Positions 29,302-37,210 of a stretch of 64,000 nucleotides of DNA are shown here, piece by piece. The stretch is taken from assembly GCA_003480425.1 (NCBI GenBank), contig QUJA01000011.1, positions 1 through 64,000 of the forward strand, in the 5' to 3' direction. The translations under genes were made by a program, and so were the position numbers. Numbering within the stretch: the stretch's first letter is position 1; each line of letters starts with the position of its first letter. Below the pieces are notes generated by a model. The model saw only the letters and a program-made list of their open reading frames with translations, did not search any database and had not been told where the DNA came from. The DNA is from Firmicutes bacterium AM31-12AC. Lineage in GTDB: Bacteria; Bacillota; Clostridia; Lachnospirales; Lachnospiraceae.

Positions 29302-29904
29302 TTATTTAAATAATCTATACAATAATTTCATGAATGCAACGATATAAATCACAAATATCATTACTACAAAGAAAGTTTCCAAATCGAATCTATCCGTCAG
29401 CGTTTTTAAAATCATCGTTCCGTCTATTTTTTCCCCATCAACATAAAAAGCTGTATTAGATTCTTCTTGTTTCTCAAACGAGAACTGCACTGCGCTTTCA
29501 TTATCTTCTGCATTCTGTGTCAAGGATAAGCGATATTGCTTTCCATTACAATTCTCAATCGTATCAAAAGGTAATTCATAAAATCGACTTTTTAACGCCT
29601 TTTTAGCATTTATCTCACCTTTAGCCACAACTTCATTTGTATCTACTTCTTCTAATGTATAATTAAGAGACACTTTACTAATATCTCCACTTTCTGCACC
29701 CTTTACACGGATTCCATCTAAAGTATCCTCATTTACTTCAAATTCCTGTTCTAATATAGCATTCTTACTTTCCGTAACTGTTCCATATGCACTTGGGTCT
29801 ATTGTTTTATCATAAATCGCATGAGGCTTTGCTATGTGCGCATATAAAAACACCAGTGCAATCACTACTATACTTTCTAATACTCTTATAACTTTTTTCT
29901 TCAT
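29302..29904 (-). CDS. Bitopic membrane protein of unknown function in the glycan operon
   Basis: A 200-aa protein I do not recognise. A membrane segment at about 7-24 is followed by about 145 residues predicted to be outside the cell and rich in beta-prone sequence (EFEVNEDTLDGIRVKGAE, KVSLNYTLEE), then a second membrane segment at about 175-195. Its position between the ABC ATPase and the glycosyltransferases suggests a role in assembly or export of the same glycan. No enzymatic motif is visible. Confidence 0.6.
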   Translation of the reverse strand: MKKKVIRVLESIVVIALVFLYAHIAKPHAIYDKTIDPSAYGTVTESKNAILEQEFEVNEDTLDGIRVKGAESGDISKVSLNYTLEEVDTNEVVAKGEINAKKALKSRFYELPFDTIENCNGKQYRLSLTQNAEDNESAVQFSFEKQEESNTAFYVDGEKIDGTMILKTLTDRFDLETFFVVMIFVIYIVAFMKLLYRLFK

Positions 29905-29918
29905 CTTTTTACCTCTGA

Positions 29919-30653
29919 TTAAGAATTTCTATATTCCTCTGCAATTTCTTTGGCATCACCAAATGCTTTGACAACCCCTTTTTCTAACCACACAATTTTA
30001 TTACATAACTTTTCTACCTGATTAATATTATGCGAAACAAAAAGAATTGTCGTTTCTCCATTCATCATCTTCTGTATACGTTGTTCGCATTTCTCTTGGA
30101 ATCGAAAGTCCCCAACAGAAAGCACTTCGTCTACAATAAGAATATCCGGCGTTCCGATTGTTGCAATCGCAAATGCCAATCTTGAAACCATACCAGAAGA
30201 GAAATTCTTTACCGGTACATCCATAAAATCTTTTAACTCCGAAAATTCTACTATATCATCATAATATTCCTGCATCTGTTTACGTGAATATCCTAAAAGC
30301 GCTCCATTAAGAAATACATTTTCACGTGCTGTCAAATCCATATCGAATCCAGCTCCCAATTCAATCAACGGAGCAATTGAGCCATTTACAGTGACACTTC
30401 CCTTCGTCGGTTTTAACACTCCGGCAATCGTTTTCAACATTGTACTTTTTCCACTACCGTTTAAACCGATTAATCCCAATGCATCCCCTTTTCTTAACTC
30501 AAACGATACATCTTTTAATGCCCAGAATTCATCATATGACACCTGTTTTTTAATACTTTTTATCACGTACTCTTTAAAACTATCAAACTTCTCAGATGAC
30601 AAACTGAATTTCATATACACATGATCTGCTTGAATCATTATTGGTTTTTCCAT
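29919..30653 (-). CDS. Polysaccharide ABC transporter, ATP-binding protein
   Basis: A 244-aa ATPase of the Wzt/TagH/RfbE type that drives export of a lipid-linked glycan. Walker A is GLNGSGKST (63-71), the signature is NFSSGMVSRLAFAIA and Walker B is DILIVDEVLSVGD. It ends soon after the H-loop, so it lacks the C-terminal carbohydrate-binding domain of Wzt proteins that recognise modified chain ends. Export is therefore probably coupled to synthesis rather than to a terminal cap. The permease gene lies 15 bp upstream. Confidence 0.93.
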   Translation of the reverse strand: MEKPIMIQADHVYMKFSLSSEKFDSFKEYVIKSIKKQVSYDEFWALKDVSFELRKGDALGLIGLNGSGKSTMLKTIAGVLKPTKGSVTVNGSIAPLIELGAGFDMDLTARENVFLNGALLGYSRKQMQEYYDDIVEFSELKDFMDVPVKNFSSGMVSRLAFAIATIGTPDILIVDEVLSVGDFRFQEKCEQRIQKMMNGETTILFVSHNINQVEKLCNKIVWLEKGVVKAFGDAKEIAEEYRNS

Positions 30654-30668
30654 ATTTTTCTCCTAATA

Positions 30669-31445
30669 TTATATATTTAAAATAAATTGATCCTGATTTT
30701 TATAGAATACATATAATCCAATTCCCAATGCCAGCACAGTTTCAATCAGAGCTATAATAATCCCAGAAATACTTGGCAAATTTCCGTTTAGCATAACATC
30801 ACGGAACATAATCAATATATTTGTAACTGGATTAGCTCTAACAATCGGCGATAACCATTTTGGAAGGATTGACATTGGATAAATAACTGGTGTCAAATAC
30901 ATCAACGCTGTTGTAAATACAGAATACAAATGCATGATATCTCTAAATCTTACAGTTATTGCTGCTAATATCAAGCCTATTCCTAATGAAAATGCAACTA
31001 AAAACAGCAATGGAATTGGTGATAAAATAACTGTCCAATGCATCTCAACACGCATAGCCAGCATTACGAGCATTAATGCAGTAAATGAAGCCATCAAATT
31101 AATAAAACTTGAAAAGACTCTTGACAAAACAAAAAGATATTTTGGTACATATATCTTCTTTATCAGTGAAGAGTTACTTATAATTGCTCCCATTGATGTT
31201 GTTGTCGTATCATTAAAAAAATTAAAAATCACCTGTCCACTTAGCAAGTACAACGGAAAATTTTCAATATCAAACTTAAAAAGATTTGAAAAAACTACCG
31301 ATAATACAATCATCATAAACAATGGGTTTAATAGTGTCCACAGAACTCCTAATGCAGAACGTCTGTATTTAATCTTAATATCTCGTGCAACCAACTCTCG
31401 TAATAGTGGCTGGAATTTTACAAAATTTTGTATATATTGAGTCAC
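30669..31445 (-). CDS. Polysaccharide ABC transporter, permease
   Basis: An ABC-2 type permease of the Wzm/TagG family with six membrane segments. It begins with the amphipathic stretch ELVARDIKIKYRRSALGVLWTLLNPL, followed by the membrane core. I prefer the GTG at 31445 (258 aa), because GGAGG lies seven bases before it. The ATG at 31451 is only one base from that site, and the ATG at 31481 has none. First gene of an eight-gene operon that runs to 20494 and is read from the promoter at 31531-31559. Confidence 0.9.
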   Translation of the reverse strand: MTQYIQNFVKFQPLLRELVARDIKIKYRRSALGVLWTLLNPLFMMIVLSVVFSNLFKFDIENFPLYLLSGQVIFNFFNDTTTTSMGAIISNSSLIKKIYVPKYLFVLSRVFSSFINLMASFTALMLVMLAMRVEMHWTVILSPIPLLFLVAFSLGIGLILAAITVRFRDIMHLYSVFTTALMYLTPVIYPMSILPKWLSPIVRANPVTNILIMFRDVMLNGNLPSISGIIIALIETVLALGIGLYVFYKNQDQFILNI

Positions 31446-31493
31446 GCTCATACCTCCATCATCCATTATTTTTCTATACATTTTTATACAAGA

Positions 31494-31546
31494 AAAAAGG
31501 CGTTATATCACATACATAACAACCATTTGTAGTATAACACCTTTTT
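31494..31546 (-). terminator. Terminator of the GT2-DUF2304 operon
   Basis: A 14-bp stem (arms 31533-31546 and 31494-31507), with one position that is a G-U wobble only in minus-strand RNA, is followed by a T-rich run. It lies about 20 bp past the DUF2304 stop. Its 5' arm overlaps the -10 of the next promoter. Confidence 0.8.
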
Positions 31547-31559
31547 CTATATTTGACAA
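31531..31559 (-). promoter_or_regulatory. Promoter of the ABC-exported glycan operon
   Basis: On the minus strand TTGTCA (31554-31559), a 17-bp spacer and TATACT (31531-31536). The -10 and part of the spacer coincide with the 5' arm of the upstream operon's terminator. Transcription would start in the hairpin loop, so the new transcript carries only the 3' arm. Confidence 0.8.
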
Positions 31560-31567
31560 GTTACCCA

Positions 31568-31921
31568 TCATTGTCTTTCATTGTCTTTCATTCTCTTCTC
31601 ATACAACGCCATCTCCTGAGTTAAATTTTTAATTCGGATTGACATTCTTGAAACTGCTATTGTCAATACGAAAATAATGATCAACGCAAAGCAAAATCCT
31701 AAGAAGAACAACATATTACTCGGAACTTCTATTCCCATAAATTTGGCAAGTCCCATCATTACATCTGGGAACAAATCTAAGATCAACGTACCAAATCCTA
31801 CCAAAAGCCATGCAAGTGCATATCTTAACTCAAGTGCTTTTTTTCTGATCATATTTATAATCACACACAATGCCAGCACAATCACGATTGCTACAATTAC
31901 CTGAATTCGAATATTCATCAT
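31568..31921 (-). CDS. DUF2304 small membrane protein
   Basis: A 117-aa protein with three hydrophobic segments (about 5-22, 33-52 and 70-90) and a charged C-terminal helix (NLTQEMALYEKRMKDNERQ). DUF2304 proteins regularly follow a GT2 enzyme of the dolichyl-phosphate-mannose-synthase type, as here, and are thought to act with it in handling polyprenyl-linked sugars. That role is inferred from linkage. The start could be the second Met. Last gene before the terminator. Confidence 0.8.
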   Translation of the reverse strand: MMNIRIQVIVAIVIVLALCVIINMIRKKALELRYALAWLLVGFGTLILDLFPDVMMGLAKFMGIEVPSNMLFFLGFCFALIIIFVLTIAVSRMSIRIKNLTQEMALYEKRMKDNERQ

Positions 31922-31929
31922 CTCACCTC

Positions 31930-32619
31930 TTACTTTCTAATTCGCTCAATTAAAATTGCTAAGGTTACCTTTATCATATAATAAACTGACTTTTTCGGCG
32001 ATATGGAAGAAACTCCACCTTCACGAGCTTTCATAATAACAGGAATTTCTTCAACATTCTTTTTCTGTCTCAAAATTGCAACCACACTTTCAGGTTCCGG
32101 ATAATCTTTCGGGTAATCATATGCAAATATTTTCATAACGTCACGATTAACCATTCTCAATCCTGATGTTGGATCTGTAATTTTCTTTCCGGTCAGCAAC
32201 TGAATAAGCACTGTAAAATATTTGATACCCATTCTTCTTGCTCCGGATGACTGAAAGCCTTCTTTATTAATAAAACGAGAACCAATTACCATATCCAGTC
32301 CATGTTCTTCAAGATAATCTGCCATTGTTGCCAAAAACTTTGGATCATGCTGACCATCTCCGTCCACCTGCACAGCCATATCATAGCCTTCTTCATAACC
32401 ATATCGATAGCCTGTTTGCACGGCCCCGCCAATTCCCAGATTAATTGGTAAGTCTATATAATTATAACCATTCTTTTCACAAATTTTTTTCGTATCATCC
32501 GTAGAACAATCATTTATAATTACATAATCAAATTCCGGAGCATTTTCCTGAATCATTTTAATTGTTTTTTCAATATTTGCACTTTCATTATATGCCGGTA
32601 TAATAATTAGCTTTTTCAT
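31930..32619 (-). CDS. GT2 glycosyltransferase, polyprenyl-phosphate sugar synthase type
   Basis: A 229-aa GT2 enzyme with IIIPAYNESANIEKTIK, the donor motif QVDGDGQHDP and the acceptor-side GSRFINKEGF. It resembles DPM1-like synthases that transfer a sugar from a nucleotide to polyprenyl phosphate, and it lacks the C-terminal membrane domain of GtrB. The neighbour DUF2304 protein may supply the membrane part. Product: probably a lipid-linked monosaccharide used by GT-C enzymes such as the DUF2142 protein nearby (inference). Confidence 0.87.
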   Translation of the reverse strand: MKKLIIIPAYNESANIEKTIKMIQENAPEFDYVIINDCSTDDTKKICEKNGYNYIDLPINLGIGGAVQTGYRYGYEEGYDMAVQVDGDGQHDPKFLATMADYLEEHGLDMVIGSRFINKEGFQSSGARRMGIKYFTVLIQLLTGKKITDPTSGLRMVNRDVMKIFAYDYPKDYPEPESVVAILRQKKNVEEIPVIMKAREGGVSSISPKKSVYYMIKVTLAILIERIRK

Positions 32620-32628
32620 ACATACTCC

Positions 32629-33429
32629 TTAGTCTATATTATTTGATTGCTGGCTTTTTGAATATAATTTTATCAATATCTTTGCAATCCATTTTGGCCA
32701 AAATCTACAATACATCTCATAATCTTCCGTGCTTCTTGCATTATCTCCTATGATAATTGATGTTTCTGACTCTTCATGAATACGATGCCCCATTTGAATT
32801 GTTGCGTCATAAGCAAACGTACCTTTTAATCTTGAGAGTCTTTCCCAGGCTTCCCAATCTTCGCAAGAACGGAAATGTACTGTGAAAACAGGATTAGGAA
32901 GATTCTCCACTGCAAATGTAACAGATGGACAACAAATTCCACATCCAAATGCCAAACTACGTCTTCTGATAAAGCGGCTAGTTTGAAATTTCTTTACTTT
33001 TAAAGGTGACAATAACATCCTCTTTACTTTTAACAATTGATTATTTTCAACCTTTTCCCCATTTCTAATTTCACAGTAATTCGAAAAATAAATCAATGGT
33101 TTTTTTGCAGATTCTAACATATTCACAGCATGCTCTGCATACTCTGGAAAATACACATCATCTTGATGAGCGATTGTTATATACGGTGTTCTACATTGTG
33201 CATATCCAAAATTCCAGTCTTGAACGATTCCTCCCTCTCCTTCATTCACATTCAATGGTATCTCATATTTTTCTGCGAGTTCTCGAATATAATTATTCGG
33301 TGTAGATGTTATCATAATAATATTTGATTTTACAGTTTGTTGCTTTAATGAAAGAATGCATTCTTCCAAATAAGCACTTTCTTTATATGCACATATTACA
33401 AATGTATGCTTCGCACTCATATCTCCCAT
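32629..33429 (-). CDS. Family 2 glycosyltransferase
   Basis: A 266-aa GT2 protein. It has the N-terminal HTFVICAYKESAYLEECILSL, the metal and nucleotide motif TIAHQDDVYF, and a basic middle segment with FGCGICCPS. The ATG at 33429 has GAGGA eight bases before it, and a later in-frame ATG at 33420 is too close to its GGAG. First gene of a three-gene unit (GT2, GT2, DUF2304) behind a strong promoter. Donor and acceptor unknown. Confidence 0.83.
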   Translation of the reverse strand: MGDMSAKHTFVICAYKESAYLEECILSLKQQTVKSNIIMITSTPNNYIRELAEKYEIPLNVNEGEGGIVQDWNFGYAQCRTPYITIAHQDDVYFPEYAEHAVNMLESAKKPLIYFSNYCEIRNGEKVENNQLLKVKRMLLSPLKVKKFQTSRFIRRRSLAFGCGICCPSVTFAVENLPNPVFTVHFRSCEDWEAWERLSRLKGTFAYDATIQMGHRIHEESETSIIIGDNARSTEDYEMYCRFWPKWIAKILIKLYSKSQQSNNID

Positions 33430-33466
33430 TTTTCGATTCCTCTTCTAATTATTCTTTATCTATAGT

Positions 33467-33495
33467 AGTATACTTCGTCTTACTTTTTCTGTCAA
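33467..33495 (-). promoter_or_regulatory. Strong sigma-A promoter of the GT2-GT2-DUF2304 operon
   Basis: On the minus strand there is a perfect TTGACA (33490-33495), a 17-bp spacer and TATACT (33467-33472), about 38 bp before the start codon. Confidence 0.85.
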
Positions 33496-33538
33496 TTATA
33501 GCCATTTTTCTATTAATACTATTTTCTTTCAGAATGTT

Positions 33539-33574
33539 AAAGCGGCATGGCAAAATCTATACCACACCGCTTTT
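33539..33574 (-). terminator. Terminator of the dlt-like operon
   Basis: In minus-strand RNA a 12-bp stem with two G-U pairs forms between 33562-33573 and 33539-33550, just past the dltC stop. The T-tract after it is short (TTT). Confidence 0.65.
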
Positions 33575-33589
33575 GTAAAACTTATGTCC

Positions 33590-33814
33590 TTATTTCTGAA
33601 GTTTATTAATCAATGCCATAATTGCCTCTGGCGAATCAAAATTTTCAGGAACAACCTCGCCTACTGGGATTGTCACATCAAATTCATCTGAGATATCCGA
33701 AATCAGATTTAAAATTTTAAGTGAATCCAAATCTCCACTCTCCACCAAATCTGTTCTTCCTTCAAACTGTACTCCCGGTACTAAATCGCTTAAAATTTCC
33801 AATAATGTTTCCAT
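33590..33814 (-). CDS. dltC: D-alanyl carrier protein
   Basis: A 74-aa acyl carrier protein. The phosphopantetheine serine lies in SGDLDSLKILNL, in the DSL context typical of carrier proteins. It would carry D-alanine as a thioester from DltA to the membrane acyltransferase DltB. It is the last gene of the operon, after the SGNH-type gene; in the classical order dltC comes before dltD. Confidence 0.88.
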   Translation of the reverse strand: METLLEILSDLVPGVQFEGRTDLVESGDLDSLKILNLISDISDEFDVTIPVGEVVPENFDSPEAIMALINKLQK

Positions 33815-33865
33815 AAAATATTTCTTCTCCTTCTTTTTTAATCTTTTTATTTTGCAGGTTTCTCT

Positions 33866-34846
33866 CTAATTTAATGCTTCGTCACCAAATACAACATCAC
33901 CAAACACTTTTGAAAATGCTTTGGCACTATCACCATTCATGTGCCCATCATAATCTACATAATTTGCTAGTTCATGTCCATAACTCTTATAATATTCTCT
34001 GTTGAAGTTATAATATTCTACACCCTTTTCACGAAAATACTCTGAAAAATAATCCCATGCATCACGATAACTTTCCTCTTCTTGAACTAGCATTGTTGCT
34101 GCTAGGGGCATTGTCGTCGCAATAAACTCAATATCATTCTCTTTACATAATCGAATCAACTTATCCAAATATTCCATATTAGTTGCTTTCACTTCATCCT
34201 TTGAAAACAAAGTTGGTGAATATGATGGGAAATTCTCTATCGCCACCGGATATTTCTCAATAAATCCATTTTCATGATATTCCTGTGCTTGTCCTTTCAA
34301 ATATGATACATCATAATTATTTGTCATTTTCTGATAAACTGTATCCTTCATTTTAGAAAGCTCATATTGCAATGAATACTCATGAAATGCAAATAAAGGT
34401 GAACGGAAATCACAATCTAACATTGTATTTGCATAATATTCTGCTTTTGTAATAGACATTGGGAATTCATGATAAAATAATAAATAATTATTTCCTTTTT
34501 CTTTTTCCGTTGTAAAATATCCCGGAGACAATTCAAATATAATTGTTTTAGGGTGTTGTTTTTCAATAACAAGTTTTGTCAAATAGTATGCATCAACTGG
34601 ATATTCTCCTCCTACACACAAATTATGTCCTGTCATTTTTGTTCCTTCTAGCATACTATCCGGATCTAAATCCGACATCCCATTCGATGTTCCTAATATA
34701 ACAACATCTTTCTGCTCATTAGTAACTGTATGAATATCATTTCTTACAAAGGTGCATGGATACAACAGGATATCCAATGCTTTTATCACCAATGCACAAA
34801 TCAGCAGACATATAACTAACTTTATTCCTTTTTTAAAATTGTGCAT
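33866..34846 (-). CDS. DltD-like SGNH-fold membrane-anchored protein
   Basis: A 326-aa protein with one N-terminal membrane anchor (about 10-29) and an outside domain. GTSNGMSDLDP gives a candidate nucleophile Ser54, and DYDGHMN near residue 302 a candidate Asp-His pair of an SGNH-type fold. It takes the place of DltD, which acts after DltB in D-alanine transfer, but it is shorter than classical DltD (about 400 aa) and only loosely similar. Its start overlaps the end of dltB by 14 bp. It could be a DltD analogue for a different acceptor. Confidence 0.7.
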   Translation of the reverse strand: MHNFKKGIKLVICLLICALVIKALDILLYPCTFVRNDIHTVTNEQKDVVILGTSNGMSDLDPDSMLEGTKMTGHNLCVGGEYPVDAYYLTKLVIEKQHPKTIIFELSPGYFTTEKEKGNNYLLFYHEFPMSITKAEYYANTMLDCDFRSPLFAFHEYSLQYELSKMKDTVYQKMTNNYDVSYLKGQAQEYHENGFIEKYPVAIENFPSYSPTLFSKDEVKATNMEYLDKLIRLCKENDIEFIATTMPLAATMLVQEEESYRDAWDYFSEYFREKGVEYYNFNREYYKSYGHELANYVDYDGHMNGDSAKAFSKVFGDVVFGDEALN

Positions 34847-36359
34847 AGATGAACCCCCTAGCTACCGACATTGGACTAAACAACGGAATACTGATAAGCA
34901 AAAGAATACATATTAAAAACTCTAAAGCAATTGGCGTTTTCACTGCTACTTCTTCCATATTTGTACCCTTTTCTTTTAATACACTCACAATAAACCAAAT
35001 AACACATCCGATAAGTAATGTTAGTAATGCATATGGTGTATATTCCACTCCGAGTTTCCCGGATGATATCATTAAAAATTGTGATGGCTGAAAACTCGTA
35101 ACAGAATATTTCATCATTTTCAACGCTTCTCCAACCGAGCTAACACAATCGAAATATTGTCCAAGATTAAACAGTATAAACGTCCTGAGTATCATAAACA
35201 GATGATATCCCCTGCTTTGATCTTTAATATGTAATTTTGTTTTCCATACCTTATATGTATCTGCCATAAATCCACTTGTTGCAATAATGATTCCATTATA
35301 AAATCCCCATCCTATATTGTTCCAGCTTGGGCCATGCCATAAACCAACAAGTACAAATACTATCAAATCTGAAACAGCAATCGTCACGAATCTTCCTTTT
35401 TTTCGTCCCCATTTGACTTTCGCCTTTTTTTGAAGTTTGCACATTGCTTTTGACAAGGTTAGTGGATAAAACACATAATCTTTCATCCATGTTCCAAGTG
35501 ATATATGCCATCTTCTCCAAAAATCACTAATCGAAACAGAAAACAATGGCTGACGGAAGTTTTCATCTAGTCGAATTCCAAACATCGCAGCTACACCTAA
35601 TACAATATCTATCCCTCCTGCGAAATCACCATACAGCTCTATTGTATATAGCAACACACCGAATACCGCAATTCCTGAATATTGCTCTGGATTAGAAAAA
35701 ATTGCAATCCGATATACTGAAGCCCATTCTGCCACAATCATCTTTTTGAACAGTCCCCATACAATTCTTTCAGCACCATACTTTATATGATGTAACTCAA
35801 ATTTATGTGAGCTTGTCAATTGGTCCGCAAGCCTTCCATATCTTCCTATTGGTCCTTGTACAAGTTGTGGGAAGAATGAAACAAATAATGCATATTTACC
35901 CAAATTTGTTTCTGCTTCTGCTCTCCCCCAATATACATCTAACAAATATCCCAGCGTTTGGAATGTGTAATAAGAAATTCCAAGTGGTAAAATCATATGA
36001 AACAGATTGATATGACCATTTGTTATTGCATTAATATTTAGAATCAAAAAATTGGAATATTTCAAAAATGCTAACATTCCTAAGTCCAATACTATTCCAA
36101 ATATAACAATTCTTTTTTTCTTTTTTACATCTACTTTTTCTTCTACTTGAATATTATCAATATGTTTTATCCATAAAGCACAACCATATGTCACAAGAGT
36201 TGAAAATAGTAGAAAAAATACTGCCGGTATGCTAATTATCATATAATAACAATAACTGCATATTAATAAAACAACCCATTGTAAACGCTTTGGGACTATA
36301 TAATAAATACATAGTCCCATTGCGGTAAACAGGAAAAACAAATTCGATGTTAACGACAT
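34833..36359 (-). CDS. dltB: MBOAT acyltransferase, DltB-like
   Basis: A 508-aa membrane-bound O-acyltransferase with about eleven membrane segments. The invariant active-site His lies in LVGLWHGPSWNNIGWGFYNG; other family marks are GISYYTFQTLGYLLDVYW and FPQLVQGPIGRYGRL. In the dlt system this protein moves the acyl group from the carrier across the membrane to teichoic acid. Context (dltA, dltC, DltD-like) supports that role. An AlgI-type O-acetylase is the alternative if judged by sequence alone. Confidence 0.87.
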   Translation of the reverse strand: MSLTSNLFFLFTAMGLCIYYIVPKRLQWVVLLICSYCYYMIISIPAVFFLLFSTLVTYGCALWIKHIDNIQVEEKVDVKKKKRIVIFGIVLDLGMLAFLKYSNFLILNINAITNGHINLFHMILPLGISYYTFQTLGYLLDVYWGRAEAETNLGKYALFVSFFPQLVQGPIGRYGRLADQLTSSHKFELHHIKYGAERIVWGLFKKMIVAEWASVYRIAIFSNPEQYSGIAVFGVLLYTIELYGDFAGGIDIVLGVAAMFGIRLDENFRQPLFSVSISDFWRRWHISLGTWMKDYVFYPLTLSKAMCKLQKKAKVKWGRKKGRFVTIAVSDLIVFVLVGLWHGPSWNNIGWGFYNGIIIATSGFMADTYKVWKTKLHIKDQSRGYHLFMILRTFILFNLGQYFDCVSSVGEALKMMKYSVTSFQPSQFLMISSGKLGVEYTPYALLTLLIGCVIWFIVSVLKEKGTNMEEVAVKTPIALEFLICILLLISIPLFSPMSVARGFIYAQF

Positions 36360-36378
36360 TTTTCCATTCCCCTCTTAT

Positions 36379-37179
36379 TTAATATGTCAATCCATCTCCA
36401 ATGCAGCCGTCATCAGAAGATGATGTGTCTGCTGATGGTGTTGGTGCTGGTGTCGGTTCTGTATATGTTTGTGAACCCCAATCTGATGATTCTGTATATG
36501 TTGATTGATTCGTTTGCTCCTGAGCTGCAGCAGCCTCTGCCTGTGCTGCGGCTTCTGCTTGAGCCTGTGCTGCGGCCTCTGCCTGTGCCTGTGCTGCGGC
36601 TTCTGCTTCCGCTTTTGCTTTTTCATCTTGCTCTTTTTGAGCTTTTGTAGCCAATTCGGCATCTAATGTACTAACCTCTGCTCCATCTTTCTCATATGTC
36701 AGATAAGCCACACCATCCTGAATTTTAATTTCTCCTTTTTCCATATCATCAAATGGAAATGCATGCAATTCAACAATTGTCTTATCTGCCAATGTTAATT
36801 GTATAGTATATTCTACCGGCAATGCTTTTCCACTTTCTGTCGCGGTTTCCTTAGCAGCTTCTTCTGATGGCTTATAATACAAAACTCTTGTCTCATCTTT
36901 CTTGTAAGTATCTGCCTCTTTTAAAAAACTATCTGGATAATTTTCCTCTGAAGAAGATTTTACACTAACAGAAACAATATCCTGACCTGTTTCATTTTTA
37001 AGAGTTACTTTATAAGCATCTTTATCCTCTTCTCCTATTGTTTTGTATTCTTCTTTTTCTGTTTTTGTTGTAGCAGTTGTCTCTTTTTTCGTATCTGTTG
37101 TATTTTTATTTCCACATCCTGTAACTGCTGTAATTGCTAACATTCCTACTAAAAATATTGTTAATACTTTACGTTTCAT
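36379..37179 (-). CDS. Lipoprotein with Ala/Gln/Glu repeat, within the dlt-like operon
   Basis: A 266-aa predicted lipoprotein (lipobox AVTGC, Cys22). Residues about 50-170 form a beta-rich domain (YKVTLKNETGQDIVSVSVK). A low-complexity helix of AEAAAQAQ units follows (about 190-220), then a Ser/Thr/Pro tail ending DGCIGDGLTY with a lone Cys. No known domain is recognised. It lies 20 bp from dltB and 31 bp from the transglutaminase-like gene, so it is co-transcribed. The repeat could act as a spacer through the wall. Confidence 0.7.
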   Translation of the reverse strand: MKRKVLTIFLVGMLAITAVTGCGNKNTTDTKKETTATTKTEKEEYKTIGEEDKDAYKVTLKNETGQDIVSVSVKSSSEENYPDSFLKEADTYKKDETRVLYYKPSEEAAKETATESGKALPVEYTIQLTLADKTIVELHAFPFDDMEKGEIKIQDGVAYLTYEKDGAEVSTLDAELATKAQKEQDEKAKAEAEAAAQAQAEAAAQAQAEAAAQAEAAAAQEQTNQSTYTESSDWGSQTYTEPTPAPTPSADTSSSDDGCIGDGLTY

Positions 37180-37210
37180 TTGTATCTTTCCCTCTGTTTT
37201 CTTCTATTTT

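Noticed and set aside
36387..36662. Open frame in another frame inside the lipoprotein gene
   Set aside because: It is low-complexity His/Gln/Arg sequence created by the Ala/Gln repeat, with no ribosome site.
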